Source: Ignavibacteriales bacterium (GTDB lineage: Bacteria > Bacteroidota > Ignavibacteria > Ignavibacteriales > Ignavibacteriaceae). Taken from it: a stretch of 64,000 nucleotides of DNA. Below the pieces are notes generated by a model that had not been told where the DNA came from, ran no database searches, and was given only the letters and a program-made list of their open reading frames with translations. The stretch spans positions 520,636 through 584,635 of the forward strand of contig JADJNX010000002.1 in NCBI GenBank assembly GCA_016714125.1, in the 5' to 3' direction. Position 1 is the stretch's first letter. Every line of letters starts with the position of its first letter. The translations under genes and the position numbers were made by a program. Below are positions 1-7,595 of this stretch, piece by piece.

Positions 1-198
1 AAAGAGATCGTAAAGACCAAACAAGGTATCACTGCTCTGTTGAGCCATTGCCTGTTTCAGAATTTCACTGTCAACACCAGGAAGCGCTATGTGAGCACCA
101 ACCCGTACGATCAACAGAATCGAAAGAGTGTAAAGAACTCTCTTCCTAAGCTCCTCGATCTTGAATATGTTTTTGATAACTTCGATAAAACGCTGCAT
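1..198 (-). CDS. secY: SecY, protein translocase channel subunit (5' end only)
   Basis: This is the N-terminal 66 residues of the main pore subunit of the SecYEG translocon in the inner membrane; the rest lies beyond the left edge of the window. The visible part has the cytoplasmic amphipathic start (IKNIFKIEELRKRV) followed by the first membrane helix and the VGAHIALPGVD motif typical of SecY. It is the last visible gene of the spc operon, 11 nt after rplO, which is its usual place. The ATG at 198 is in the expected position for the family. SecE, its partner, is encoded at 24778-24960 in the same supercluster. Confidence 0.93.
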   Translation of the reverse strand, partial: MQRFIEVIKNIFKIEELRKRVLYTLSILLIVRVGAHIALPGVDSEILKQAMAQQSSDTLFGLYDLF

Positions 199-209
199 TG
201 ATACTCAGT

Positions 210-668
210 TTAAATTGTTACTACTTTGCCGCCGGCAGCTTCTATTTTTTCAGTTGCCGATTTACTAAATTGGTGTGCATTAACTGTAACTGCTGCATTA
301 AGATCACCTGTACCAAGAATCTTGTAAGGGCGGTTTGCAGTCGAAATTACTCCTGCAAGCAGAAGTGTTTCGGTGGTTATAGTGTTCTCGGATAACATCC
401 CGGCATCAACCAATTTTTGAATATCATATAAGTTGACTGCCTGATAATAGATCTTAAAAGGCGGAGTGAAACCAAATTTTGGAACACGGCGCTGGATTGG
501 CATCTGCCCACCCTCAAACCATGCTCTGTGATTTGCACCCGAACGAGACATCTGTCCGTTAGAACCTCTGGTAGCAGTTTTTCCATGTCCCGAACCCGGG
601 CCACGGGCAACTCTTTTTCTTTTCTTTACTGCGCCTTTTGCAGGCTTCAAATTGCTAAGGTAACTCAT
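210..668 (-). CDS. rplO: 50S ribosomal protein L15
   Basis: A 152-residue protein of the large ribosomal subunit, which binds 23S rRNA late in assembly. The basic, glycine-rich N-terminal half carries the family signature (GPGSGHGKTATRG, then RRVPKFGF) and the C-terminal globular half ends in the usual KIEAAGGKVV segment. Length matches the family (about 145-150). It lies between rpmD (6 nt away) and secY (11 nt away), the standard spc operon order. No lesion is seen. Confidence 0.97.
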   Translation of the reverse strand: MSYLSNLKPAKGAVKKRKRVARGPGSGHGKTATRGSNGQMSRSGANHRAWFEGGQMPIQRRVPKFGFTPPFKIYYQAVNLYDIQKLVDAGMLSENTITTETLLLAGVISTANRPYKILGTGDLNAAVTVNAHQFSKSATEKIEAAGGKVVTI

Positions 669-674
669 TTTTCT

Positions 675-857
675 TTAGTCCTGAATTTCTTCAACTTTTA
701 CAAGATGTGCTACTTTTCTTATCATTCCTCTGATCTGAGGTGTGTCGTTATGTTCTACAGATCTGTTAGGTCTGCTCAGCCCAAGAGCCTCAATAGTAGC
801 TTTCTGATCTTTGGGTCTGTCGATAACACTTTTTGTTTGAGTTATTTTTAATTTCAT
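675..857 (-). CDS. rpmD: 50S ribosomal protein L30
   Basis: A 60-residue large-subunit protein. The start KLKITQTKSVI, the central TIEALGL and the closing IRKVAHLVKVEEI are characteristic of bacterial L30. It is absent from some bacteria but here keeps its canonical place between rpsE and rplO, with spacings of 12 and 6 nt that suggest translational coupling. The ATG at 857 follows a purine-rich ribosome binding site (GGAGATAAA). Intact. Confidence 0.95.
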   Translation of the reverse strand: MKLKITQTKSVIDRPKDQKATIEALGLSRPNRSVEHNDTPQIRGMIRKVAHLVKVEEIQD

Positions 858-869
858 TTTATCTCCGAA

Positions 870-1376
870 CTATAAGGTAAACATTTCTTTAACAGAAAGT
901 CCTCTTAAGTTTGCCATTTCCTTTGCGCTTCTTAATGCAAGCAAGCCTGCTAAAGTTGCTTTTACCTGATTATGGGGATTACTTGAACCAAGTGATTTAG
1001 TTAAAACGTCCTGGACACCGGCTGCTTCAAGCACTGCACGGACTCCGCCACCTGCTATAAGACCTGTTCCCGGTGTAGCGGGTTTTAACATCACTTTGCC
1101 TGCACCATATTTACCAATTATTGCATGTGGAAGGGAATGTGATCCGGTAAGAACCTGTTTCATGTTCTTTCTTGCATCATCAATTCCTTTCTGAATGGCG
1201 TCTGTAACTTCGTTGGCTTTACCAAGTCCGATACCTACAAGGCCGCTTCCATTTCCTACCACTACGATAGCATTGAAACCGAACCTTCTACCACCTTTAA
1301 CCACTTTAGCAACGCGGTTAATATGAACAACTTTTTCTTTGAAACCGTCGTTATTGCTGTTTCTATTGCTCTTCAA
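870..1376 (-). CDS. rpsE: 30S ribosomal protein S5
   Basis: A 168-residue small-subunit protein near the decoding centre and mRNA entry, where it contributes to accuracy. The double-stranded RNA-binding N-terminal domain (EKVVHINRVAKVVKGGRRF) and the C-terminal domain with IIAGGGVRAVLEAAGVQDVL are both complete. Its position after rplR and before rpmD is canonical, but a tRNA-Gln gene separates it from rplR here, leaving a gap of 107 nt. Translation probably starts from its own site, AACGGAGAATAAA before the ATG at 1376. Confidence 0.97.
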   Translation of the reverse strand: MKSNRNSNNDGFKEKVVHINRVAKVVKGGRRFGFNAIVVVGNGSGLVGIGLGKANEVTDAIQKGIDDARKNMKQVLTGSHSLPHAIIGKYGAGKVMLKPATPGTGLIAGGGVRAVLEAAGVQDVLTKSLGSSNPHNQVKATLAGLLALRSAKEMANLRGLSVKEMFTL

Positions 1377-1407
1377 ATTTTATTCTCCGTTTCTCTAATT
1401 ATCTCAG

Positions 1408-1478
1408 CTGCCGAGAGAGGACTCGAACCTCTACGTACGGCTTCAAAGGCCGCTGTCCTGCCGTTAGACGACTCGGCA
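1408..1478 (-). tRNA. tRNA-Gln (anticodon TTG)
   Basis: Seen as a complete cloverleaf: acceptor TGCCGAG/CTCGGCA (7 of 7 pairs), a 3-bp D-stem GTC/GAC with G18-G19 in the loop, anticodon stem GCGGC/GCCGT around the loop CTTTGAA (anticodon TTG, reading CAA), a 4-nt variable loop, and T-stem AGAGG/CCTCT with loop TTCGAGT. Discriminator is G; CCA is not encoded. U1-A72 and G73 are known glutamine identity features. It begins only 5 nt after the rplR stop codon and 31 nt before rpsE, on the same strand, so it lies inside the spc ribosomal protein operon. It would have to be cut out of a polycistronic mRNA by RNase P and a 3' nuclease. Confidence 0.93.
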
Positions 1479-1483
1479 ATTGT

Positions 1484-1843
1484 TTAGAATTGTAAACCAC
1501 CCTCTCTCAAACCATCAGCTAAAGCCTTTACACGACCATGGTATTTATAACCATTTCTGTCGAATACGATGGATGAGATATCCTTTGCTTGTGCCATTTT
1601 AGCGAGGTACATGCCGACCACTTTCGATTTGGCACTTTTCCCTTTGGCGTTTTTTAAGTCATCTTGCAACTCTTTTGTAAGAGAAGAAGCGGCTACCAAT
1701 GTTGCACTGGCGTTGTCGTCTATCAATTGAGCGTAAATCTGATTAAGACTACGGGTAACTGTAAGTCTTGGTCTGTCAAGAGTTCCAAATATCTTGGCTC
1801 TGATTTTCGCTTTTATTTTTAATTTTGAATCTTTTTTACTCAT
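1484..1843 (-). CDS. rplR: 50S ribosomal protein L18
   Basis: A 119-residue protein that binds 5S rRNA with L5 and L25 and links it to the large subunit. The basic N-terminus, the segment RPRLTVTRSLNQIYAQLIDD and the C-terminal FDRNGYKYHGRVKALADGLREGGL are the conserved parts of the family. Length is normal. Its stop codon is 5 nt from the mature 5' end of tRNA-Gln, so RNase P processing of that tRNA would cut the message right behind rplR. It is 14 nt downstream of rplF. Confidence 0.96.
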   Translation of the reverse strand: MSKKDSKLKIKAKIRAKIFGTLDRPRLTVTRSLNQIYAQLIDDNASATLVAASSLTKELQDDLKNAKGKSAKSKVVGMYLAKMAQAKDISSIVFDRNGYKYHGRVKALADGLREGGLQF

Positions 1844-1857
1844 TACTTCAACTCCGA

Positions 1858-2400
1858 TTATTTCTTACCGGCTGTTTTTCCGGCTTTCCTTCTTAATGTT
1901 TCATCTGAGTACTTAATACCCTTGCCTTTGTAAGGTTCCGGTTTCTTAAGCGACCTAATTTTTGCAGCAACCAAACCCACAGCTTCTTTATCGAAACCGC
2001 TTATAACTATCTGGGTAGGGGTCATAACCTGCAACTTGATATTATCGGGTGGCATGAAGTAAATTGGATGCGAATAACCAAGAGATAAAAGTAAATTTTC
2101 TTCTTTGGCTTCGACCTTGTAACCAACTCCAACAATGTCCAATGTTTTTGAATAACCAGTACTCACACCCGTAACCATGTTCTGGATGAGTGATCTGGAC
2201 AATCCGTGTAGGGCTCTACTTTCTTTCTGATCATCTTTTCTGGTTACAACCAGAGTGTCATTCTCATGCTTGATTTCGACAGCATCTCTGAAAGATCTTG
2301 TAAGCTGCCCTTTCGGCCCTTTAACGGTTACTGTGTTACCTTCTACGGTAACTGTAACTTCTGCTGGTATTTCTACCGGTTTTTTACCTATTCGTGACAC
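1858..2400 (-). CDS. rplF: 50S ribosomal protein L6
   Basis: A 180-residue protein of the large subunit, near the sarcin-ricin loop and factor-binding site. It shows the start MSRIGKKPVEIP, the two tandem L6 folds (residues about 10-80 and 90-165), and the C-terminal signature PEPYKGKGIKY followed by the basic tail RRKAGKTAGKK. Length matches the family (about 178). Order rpsH-rplF-rplR is canonical. No lesion is seen. Confidence 0.97.
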   Translation of the reverse strand: MSRIGKKPVEIPAEVTVTVEGNTVTVKGPKGQLTRSFRDAVEIKHENDTLVVTRKDDQKESRALHGLSRSLIQNMVTGVSTGYSKTLDIVGVGYKVEAKEENLLLSLGYSHPIYFMPPDNIKLQVMTPTQIVISGFDKEAVGLVAAKIRSLKKPEPYKGKGIKYSDETLRRKAGKTAGKK

Positions 2401-2421
2401 TTTAATGCTCCGTTTATGATA

Positions 2422-2817
2422 TTACCAAATATAGCAGAGAACTTCGCCGCCAATATTAGCGCGCTTTGCCTGCTTATCTGTCATTATTCCACTGGAAGTG
2501 GATAAAATTGCTATTCCGTAACCATTTAATACTCTTGGAAGCTCTTCAACAGGTTTGTAAACACGGAGACCGGGAGTACTAACCTTTTTTAAGCCTTTAA
2601 TGGCCGGTTTGCCTTGTGAATATCTTAAGAGAACTCTCAAAACATTCTGTTTATTGTCAGGAATTACTTCAAAATCGTAGATATAGCCATATTTCTTCAA
2701 TAGCCCGGCGATAGCTACTTTCATATTCGATGAAGGAATCTCAACTCTTCTCTTGTTAGCCTTTATTGCGTTTCTTAATCTGGTTAAGAAATCGGCTATA
2801 GGGTCAGACATTGTCAT
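2422..2817 (-). CDS. rpsH: 30S ribosomal protein S8
   Basis: A 131-residue primary binder of 16S rRNA central domain; in E. coli S8 also represses the spc operon by binding its mRNA. The N-terminal DPIADFLTRLRNAI and the C-terminal GIAILSTSSGIMTDKQA, with the RNA-binding STSSG loop, are conserved. Two in-frame ATGs occur, at 2817 and 2811; the first is better spaced from the GGAG at its 5' side, so I use it. It lies 18 nt after rpsN. Confidence 0.96.
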   Translation of the reverse strand: MTMSDPIADFLTRLRNAIKANKRRVEIPSSNMKVAIAGLLKKYGYIYDFEVIPDNKQNVLRVLLRYSQGKPAIKGLKKVSTPGLRVYKPVEELPRVLNGYGIAILSTSSGIMTDKQAKRANIGGEVLCYIW

Positions 2818-2834
2818 TTTTTAAGAATCTCCTT

Positions 2835-3104
2835 TTACCAACTTGATTTTTTTATGCCGGGTATTTCACCGCGCAAAGCTTTTTCTCTAAAGACCAATCT
2901 GGAAACTCCAAATTTTCTGTAGTAACTTCTTGCTCTTCCGGTCATCATGCACCTGTTGTGCAGACGCACTGAAGAGGAATTTTTAGGAAGTTTTTGAAGA
3001 GCCTCGTAATCGCCGGCTGCTTTAAGTTCTTCTCTTAGTTTCTTATACTGTTCGTATAATTTTTCTCTTTTTGCTTGTCTGGCTATCAGACTTTTTCTTG
3101 CCAT
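2835..3104 (-). CDS. rpsN: 30S ribosomal protein S14 (long, zinc-free form)
   Basis: An 89-residue protein of the 30S head. The C-terminal core NRCMMTGRARSYYRKFGVSR identifies it. It is the long form of the family: it has only one cysteine in the region where short S14 paralogues carry two CxxC zinc knuckles, so it should not bind zinc. Located between rplE and rpsH as expected. Intact, with ATG at 3104. Confidence 0.96.
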   Translation of the reverse strand: MARKSLIARQAKREKLYEQYKKLREELKAAGDYEALQKLPKNSSSVRLHNRCMMTGRARSYYRKFGVSRLVFREKALRGEIPGIKKSSW

Positions 3105-3126
3105 TAATAAAACCTCGGTTTAACTG

Positions 3127-3756
3127 TTAGTTACCTTTTTTTCTGAATGGGAATCCAAACGCTGCCAATAATTCAAAAGCCTCGGCGTCGGTTTTAGCAT
3201 CTGTTACTATTGTAATGTCCATTCCCAAAACACGTGTTACTTTATCAACATCAATTTCTGGGAAGATAATTTGTTCTTTGACACCAAAGGTGAAGTTGCC
3301 TCTTCCATCGAATGATTTGTCAGACAGTCCCTTGAAATCTCTTACTCTTGGTAGAGCAACGTTTACGAGTCTGTCGAAGAACTCATACATTCTGTCTCTT
3401 CTTAAGGTAACTTTTACCCCAACATTCATACCTTCTCTAAGCTTAAAATTTGAAATAGCTTTTTTAGCTTTTCTAATAGTTGCTTTTTGACCTGTAAAAG
3501 CTTCAAGATTCTTTACAGCTTCATCCATGATCTTAGGATCGGCAATTGCATCACCAACGCCCATATTTACAACTATTTTTTTAAGTCTTGGAACCTGCAT
3601 GATATTTGAGTACTGAAACTTCTCAGTGAGCGCAGGCATCACATCTTTTTTGTAAAAATCAAAAAGACGACATGGGATCTTTACTGCCGGTTCAGCAGCT
3701 TCCTTTGCGGCCTTCTTCTCTTTAACTTCAGGTTTTTGTTTTGTTTTTTCTGCCAT
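3127..3756 (-). CDS. rplE: 50S ribosomal protein L5 with charged N-terminal extension
   Basis: L5 binds 5S rRNA and contacts tRNA and S13 across the subunit bridge. The core from about residue 28 on is typical: RLKKIVVNMGVGDA, FKLREGMNVGVKVTLR, RDFKGLSDKSFDGRGNF and the C-terminal AFELLAAFGFPF. The protein is 209 residues against about 180 usually; the excess is a lysine/alanine/glutamate-rich leader (AEKTKQKPEVKEKKAAKEA) before IPCRLFDFYKKDV. No plausible start closer to the core was found, so the extension seems real, but its role is unknown. Confidence 0.95.
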   Translation of the reverse strand: MAEKTKQKPEVKEKKAAKEAAEPAVKIPCRLFDFYKKDVMPALTEKFQYSNIMQVPRLKKIVVNMGVGDAIADPKIMDEAVKNLEAFTGQKATIRKAKKAISNFKLREGMNVGVKVTLRRDRMYEFFDRLVNVALPRVRDFKGLSDKSFDGRGNFTFGVKEQIIFPEIDVDKVTRVLGMDITIVTDAKTDAEAFELLAAFGFPFRKKGN

Positions 3757-3778
3757 TTTATGAAACCTTAGTCCTTTT

Positions 3779-4111
3779 TTATATCATTTCACCGCTTTTA
3801 ACACTGATGCGGACTACTTTCTCTTTACCGGTCTTTTCATCCACTATCAGTTTACCGCCCAATCTTGAAGGTTCACCCGTTTTTGCATCAATGATCATTA
3901 CATTAGACACATGGATAGGGGCTTCTTTTTCAATAATGCCACCCTGTGGGTTTGCCTGATTAGGTTTTGTGTGTCTTTTTCTCAGGTTTACACCTTCAAC
4001 GATCACACGATTGGTTTTCTTAAATATTTTAAGTATTCTGCCGGATGCACCATTATCGTTACCGGCAATAACTTTAACTTTATCGTTTTTTCTAAGATTG
4101 ATTCTATCCAT
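3779..4111 (-). CDS. rplX: 50S ribosomal protein L24
   Basis: A 110-residue assembly initiator of the large subunit. The KOW motif (KNDKVKVIAGNDNGASGRILKI, residues about 8-30) and the segment EGVNLRKRHTKPNQANPQGGIIEKEAPIHVSNV are diagnostic. It keeps its place between rplN (8 nt) and rplE (22 nt). Length is normal for the phylum and no lesion is seen. Confidence 0.96.
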   Translation of the reverse strand: MDRINLRKNDKVKVIAGNDNGASGRILKIFKKTNRVIVEGVNLRKRHTKPNQANPQGGIIEKEAPIHVSNVMIIDAKTGEPSRLGGKLIVDEKTGKEKVVRISVKSGEMI

Positions 4112-4119
4112 TTTATCCT

Positions 4120-4488
4120 CTACAATACTTCTGGTGCTAAAGAAACTATTTTCATATAATTTCTTTCTCTAAGTTCTCTTGCGACGGGTCCGAAGATACG
4201 GGTACCTTTGGGCTCGCCCTGGTTATTTAGAAGTACAGCTGCATTTTCATCAAATCTGATATAAGAGCCATCTTTTCTTCTGACTTCTTTTTTAGTGCGC
4301 ACGATAACGGCTTTTGAGACATCACCTTTTTTAACGCCGGCATTTGGAATAGCAGCCTTAACGGAAACAACTATCAAGTCGCCCACGCTGGCATATCTTC
4401 TGTTGCTGCCACCGAGCACTCTAATACATTTTAATCTCTTAGCGCCCGAATTATCGGCAGCGACTAAACTTGTTTCTTCCTGAATCAT
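4120..4488 (-). CDS. rplN: 50S ribosomal protein L14
   Basis: A 122-residue large-subunit protein at the interface, near bridge B8, that binds 23S rRNA and L19. It is one of the most conserved proteins here: start MIQEETSLVAADNSGAK, then RVLGGSNRRYASVGD, and the end GPVARELRERNYMKIVSLAPEVL. Length equals the bacterial norm of 122. It lies 18 nt after rpsQ. Confidence 0.98.
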   Translation of the reverse strand: MIQEETSLVAADNSGAKRLKCIRVLGGSNRRYASVGDLIVVSVKAAIPNAGVKKGDVSKAVIVRTKKEVRRKDGSYIRFDENAAVLLNNQGEPKGTRIFGPVARELRERNYMKIVSLAPEVL

Positions 4489-4506
4489 TTTTTTCTCCGG
4501 TAAAAA

Positions 4507-4761
4507 CTACTTTGCTTTGATCAAAGTTTCAACTAAACGCCATCTTTTATTTTTGCTGAGAGGGCGTGTTTCCATTATTTTGACGATGTCACCAATCTGG
4601 CAACCGTTGCTATCGTCATGCGCCATCAGTTTGGTAGTACTTTTGTAGTACTTTTTGTAGATCGGATGAGCAACTCTTCTCTCGATTGCAACAACAATTG
4701 ATTTATCCATCTTGTTGCTGACAACTTTTCCGATTCTGGTTTTTCTATTATTTCTTTCCAT
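4507..4761 (-). CDS. rpsQ: 30S ribosomal protein S17
   Basis: An 84-residue OB-fold protein that binds the 5' domain of 16S rRNA. Conserved segments are RKTRIGKVVSNKMDKSIVVAIERRVAHPIYKKY and the C-terminal IMETRPLSKNKRWRLVE. The gene sits in the usual rpmC-rpsQ-rplN order with spacings of about 20 nt. Intact, ATG at 4761. Confidence 0.97.
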   Translation of the reverse strand: MERNNRKTRIGKVVSNKMDKSIVVAIERRVAHPIYKKYYKSTTKLMAHDDSNGCQIGDIVKIMETRPLSKNKRWRLVETLIKAK

Positions 4762-4782
4762 TATCTCTTAAGCTCTTGTCGT

Positions 4783-4986
4783 TTAATTATTTTGAGTTTT
4801 AATTTCGCGTTCTTTCTGAATAGTCAGAAGGCGCGCAATAGTTTTTCTCGTATTTCTTATTGAAGCAGGATTGGCTTCTTGTTTCAGAGCATTTCTGAAT
4901 TTCAAGTTGGTCAATGCTTCATAATTCTCTACAAGTGCTGTTTTCAGCTCTTCAGTTGTAAGTTCTTTGATTTCTTTCATCTTCAT
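4783..4986 (-). CDS. rpmC: 50S ribosomal protein L29
   Basis: A 67-residue two-helix protein near the polypeptide exit tunnel, where it helps form the docking site for trigger factor and SRP. Recognised by KEIKELTTEELKTAL at the start, then NLKFRNALKQ and the RNTRKTIARLLTI segment. Both ends fit the family length of 60-70. It lies 6 nt after rplP, suggesting coupled translation. Confidence 0.95.
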   Translation of the reverse strand: MKMKEIKELTTEELKTALVENYEALTNLKFRNALKQEANPASIRNTRKTIARLLTIQKEREIKTQNN

Positions 4987-4992
4987 AATTCT

Positions 4993-5415
4993 CTACTCCT
5001 GTTCAAAATCAGGTCTTGCGACGACCTTGGTTTGTATAGGGAGTTTATACGAACAAGTCTTCAAAGCTTCACGAGCAACTTCTTCACTAACTCCGGCTAC
5101 TTCAAACATAATTCTACCCGGCTTAACCACAGCGACCCAAAATTCAGGTGCGCCTTTACCTTTACCCATACGGGTTTCAAGTGGCTTTTTTGAGACCGGT
5201 TTATCAGGGAATATTCTGATCCAAACCTTACCATCTCTTTTCATTTTTCTTGAAAGAGTGATACGACATGCCTCTATCTGGCGGCTGGTTATCCAGTGCG
5301 GTTCCAGGGCTTTCAGACCAAAATCACCGAATGAAACCGAGGAGCCGCGGTAGGCTTTGCCGGTCATTCGTCCCCTTTGGGCTCTTCTAAACTTTACTCT
5401 TTTTGGCATTAACAT
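4993..5415 (-). CDS. rplP: 50S ribosomal protein L16
   Basis: A 140-residue protein near the peptidyl transferase centre and the A-site tRNA. The sequence MLMPKRVKFRRAQRGRMTGKAYRG, then LEPHWITSRQIEACR and MGKGKGAPEFWVAVVKPGR, is diagnostic of L16. Length is normal. It follows rpsC after 18 nt and precedes rpmC as in most bacteria. Confidence 0.97.
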   Translation of the reverse strand: MLMPKRVKFRRAQRGRMTGKAYRGSSVSFGDFGLKALEPHWITSRQIEACRITLSRKMKRDGKVWIRIFPDKPVSKKPLETRMGKGKGAPEFWVAVVKPGRIMFEVAGVSEEVAREALKTCSYKLPIQTKVVARPDFEQE

Positions 5416-5433
5416 GACAACATTCTCCGAATT

Positions 5434-6075
5434 TTAGTCTGAAACTCTTTTACCTAAAATCTCACCACGGCAGATCCATACTTTTATACCGATTGAACCA
5501 TAAATGGTCTCGGCTCTGCCATTAGCGTAGTCAATATCCGATCTTAGTGTATGAAGAGGGGTTCTACCTTCTTTATACTGTTCGGTTCTCGCCATCTCTG
5601 CACCGCCAAGACGGCCTGCACACATGATCTTGATTCCTTCAGCACCGGCTTTCATACTTGAAGCCAGAGAAGTTTTCATTGCTCTTCTAAACGATATCCT
5701 GCCTTCGAGCTGACGGGCGACATTTTCTGACACCAGATAAGCATCTAACTCAGGTTTTTTGATTTCGGATACTTGAACTTTAACTTCTTTGTTGGAAATC
5801 TGTTTCAGTTCTTCTTCAAGTTTCTGAATCTCAGAGCCACTCTTGCCAATAACCAAGCCCGGTTTAGCGGTGTGTATGGTTACGATGACATTTTTTGAAG
5901 TTCTGTCAATTATTATTCTGGAAATAGACGCTGATTTGAGTCTCTTTCTAATATATCCTCTTAACTGATCATCTTCTTTGAGTTTGGTTGCGTAGCTTTT
6001 CTTCTCGAACCAATTTGATTCCCAACCTCTGATAATTCCAACTCTGATTCCAATTGGATGCGTTTTCTGACCCAA
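5434..6075 (-). CDS. rpsC: 30S ribosomal protein S3
   Basis: A 213-residue protein of the 30S head, lining the mRNA entry tunnel and contributing to helicase activity. It starts GQKTHPIGIRVGIIRGWESNWF, has a KH type-2 domain (about 40-108, with the GKSGSEIQKL loop) and a C-terminal domain containing RLGGAEMARTEQYKEGRTPLHTLRSDIDY. Length is within the family range. It is separated from rplV by a single base, so translation is probably coupled. Confidence 0.97.
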   Translation of the reverse strand: MGQKTHPIGIRVGIIRGWESNWFEKKSYATKLKEDDQLRGYIRKRLKSASISRIIIDRTSKNVIVTIHTAKPGLVIGKSGSEIQKLEEELKQISNKEVKVQVSEIKKPELDAYLVSENVARQLEGRISFRRAMKTSLASSMKAGAEGIKIMCAGRLGGAEMARTEQYKEGRTPLHTLRSDIDYANGRAETIYGSIGIKVWICRGEILGKRVSD

Positions 6076-6076
6076 T

Positions 6077-6439
6077 TTATTCCTCCTGTCCTTTTTTAAT
6101 TAAAGTTGATACTATAACTGTTAGATGGCACATTCTTTTTCTTACTCTGTAAGCTCGTCCCATCGGTGCAGGAAGTACTCTCTTCATTGAAGGACCGTTG
6201 TTCACAAAAATTTCTTTTATGAAAACTTCTTCAGGTTGAATTCTGGATTCTTCGTTGTTGTTAATCAGATTTGATACAGCTGACTTGATAACCTTTAAAG
6301 CATCGTTTGATGCGTGTTTTGGCTGAAACTGTAATGATTCCATTGCCTTAACTGCGTTCATACCTCTTACGAGATCAACGACCAGTCTCATTTTCCTCGG
6401 TGAGGATGGGATAAATCTATATGTTGCTCTTGCTTCCAT
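6077..6439 (-). CDS. rplV: 50S ribosomal protein L22
   Basis: A 120-residue protein whose long beta-hairpin lines the polypeptide exit tunnel and can influence macrolide sensitivity. Conserved parts are SPRKMRLVVDLVRGM near the N-terminus and FVNNGPSMKRVLPAPMGRAYRVRKRMCHLTVIVS in the hairpin and C-terminus. No unusual insertion is seen in the hairpin. It lies between rpsS and rpsC as usual. Confidence 0.96.
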   Translation of the reverse strand: MEARATYRFIPSSPRKMRLVVDLVRGMNAVKAMESLQFQPKHASNDALKVIKSAVSNLINNNEESRIQPEEVFIKEIFVNNGPSMKRVLPAPMGRAYRVRKRMCHLTVIVSTLIKKGQEE

Positions 6440-6450
6440 TTTCTTTCGTC

Positions 6451-6738
6451 CTATCTAGCTCTTGAGGCTTTTTCAGCTTTGGTTCCCGGATGACCTCTAA
6501 AAATTCTGGTTGGGGCAAATTCACCGAATTTGTGTCCAATCATATTTTCAGTTACATATACAGGGATCATCTTGTTACCGTTGTGAACTGCAACAGTATG
6601 ACCGATAAAATCGGGTGTAATCATCGAAGCTCTCGACCAGGTTTTGATAATCTTCTTCTGGCCTTGTTCATTAAGTAGCTGTACCTTTTTCAATAGCTTA
6701 TAGTGAATAAATGGGCCTTTTTTAATACTTCTTGGCAT
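6451..6738 (-). CDS. rpsS: 30S ribosomal protein S19
   Basis: A 95-residue protein of the 30S head that forms bridge contacts with L5. The start MPRSIKKGPFIHYKLLKKV and the core WSRASMITPDFIGHTVAVHNG, then GHKFGEFAPTRIFRGHPG, identify it. Its stop codon is TAG, which shows that TAG works as a stop in this organism; this is relevant to the in-frame TAG in rpoB. Confidence 0.97.
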   Translation of the reverse strand: MPRSIKKGPFIHYKLLKKVQLLNEQGQKKIIKTWSRASMITPDFIGHTVAVHNGNKMIPVYVTENMIGHKFGEFAPTRIFRGHPGTKAEKASRAR

Positions 6739-6750
6739 CTTTACTCTCTA

Positions 6751-7574
6751 CTACTTTCTACGTTTAACAATATACTTATTAGAAGGATTCTTCCGCTTAC
6801 GGGTTTTAAGACCCTTGGCAGCCTGACCCCATGGAGATACAGGATGCCCGCCGCCTGAAGTTTTACCTTCACCACCACCCATAGGGTGATCGACCGGGTT
6901 CTTTGCAACACCTCTACTGAGAGGTCTTCTTCCAAGCCATCTGTTACGACCGGCTTTTCCGAGACTGATATTTTCGTGATCTGAATTACCAACTACTCCG
7001 TAGGTGGCCATACATTCAACTCTTACTATTCTAACCTCACCAGAAGGGAGTTTTAGAGTAGCCATATCTTTTCTCTCGCGACGAGCTGTATTGATGCTCC
7101 GGCGCTTCTTGCAAGCTGTCCACCTTTGCCGGGTTTTAATTCAACATTGTGAATAAAACTACCAACAGGGATTTCCTTAAGTGGCAAAGCATTGCCAACT
7201 TTAATTTCTGAACCTGAACCTGAAGTAACCTTCTGTCCAACTTTGATTCCGGCAGGAGCAAGTATGTATCTTTTCTCGCCATCTTCATAATGAAGCAGTG
7301 CTATTCTACAAGTACGGTTTGGATCATATTCGATTGAAAAAACTTTAGCTGGAATACCAAATTTATTACGCTTAAAGTCAATGATCCTGTATTGTCTTTT
7401 GTGCCCGCCGCCTTTATGTCTTGATGTAATGCGGCCATGATTGTTCCTGCCACCCGATTTATCCAACGGAAGAAGTAGTGACTTCTCCGGGGTTGATTTA
7501 GTGATCTCAACAAATTCTGAAACTGATCTAAATCTTGTTCCGGGTGTAGTGGGCTTATATTTTCTTATTGCCAT
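6751..7574 (-). CDS. rplB: 50S ribosomal protein L2 (one frameshift)
   Basis: L2 is needed for subunit association and peptidyl transferase. The N-terminal part (7574 to about 7060; AIRKYKPTTPGTRFR, NNHGRITSRHKGGGHKR) and the C-terminal part (about 7065 to 6751; GVAKNPVDHPMGGGEG with the key histidine) lie in different frames. The shift falls at a run of four T at 7069-7072 (A on the coding strand). A fifth base restores LVAREKDMATLKLPSGEVR and gives about 274 residues, the normal length. A broken essential single-copy gene points to a sequencing error. Confidence 0.95.
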
Positions 7575-7595
7575 TGCTGAAACTCCGGTCTGCTA

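Noticed and set aside
198..395. Plus-strand frame of 65 codons opposite rplO, and many similar frames opposite other ribosomal and polymerase genes
   Set aside because: They lie wholly antisense to strongly conserved genes, have no family resemblance and no ribosome binding site. They are shadows.
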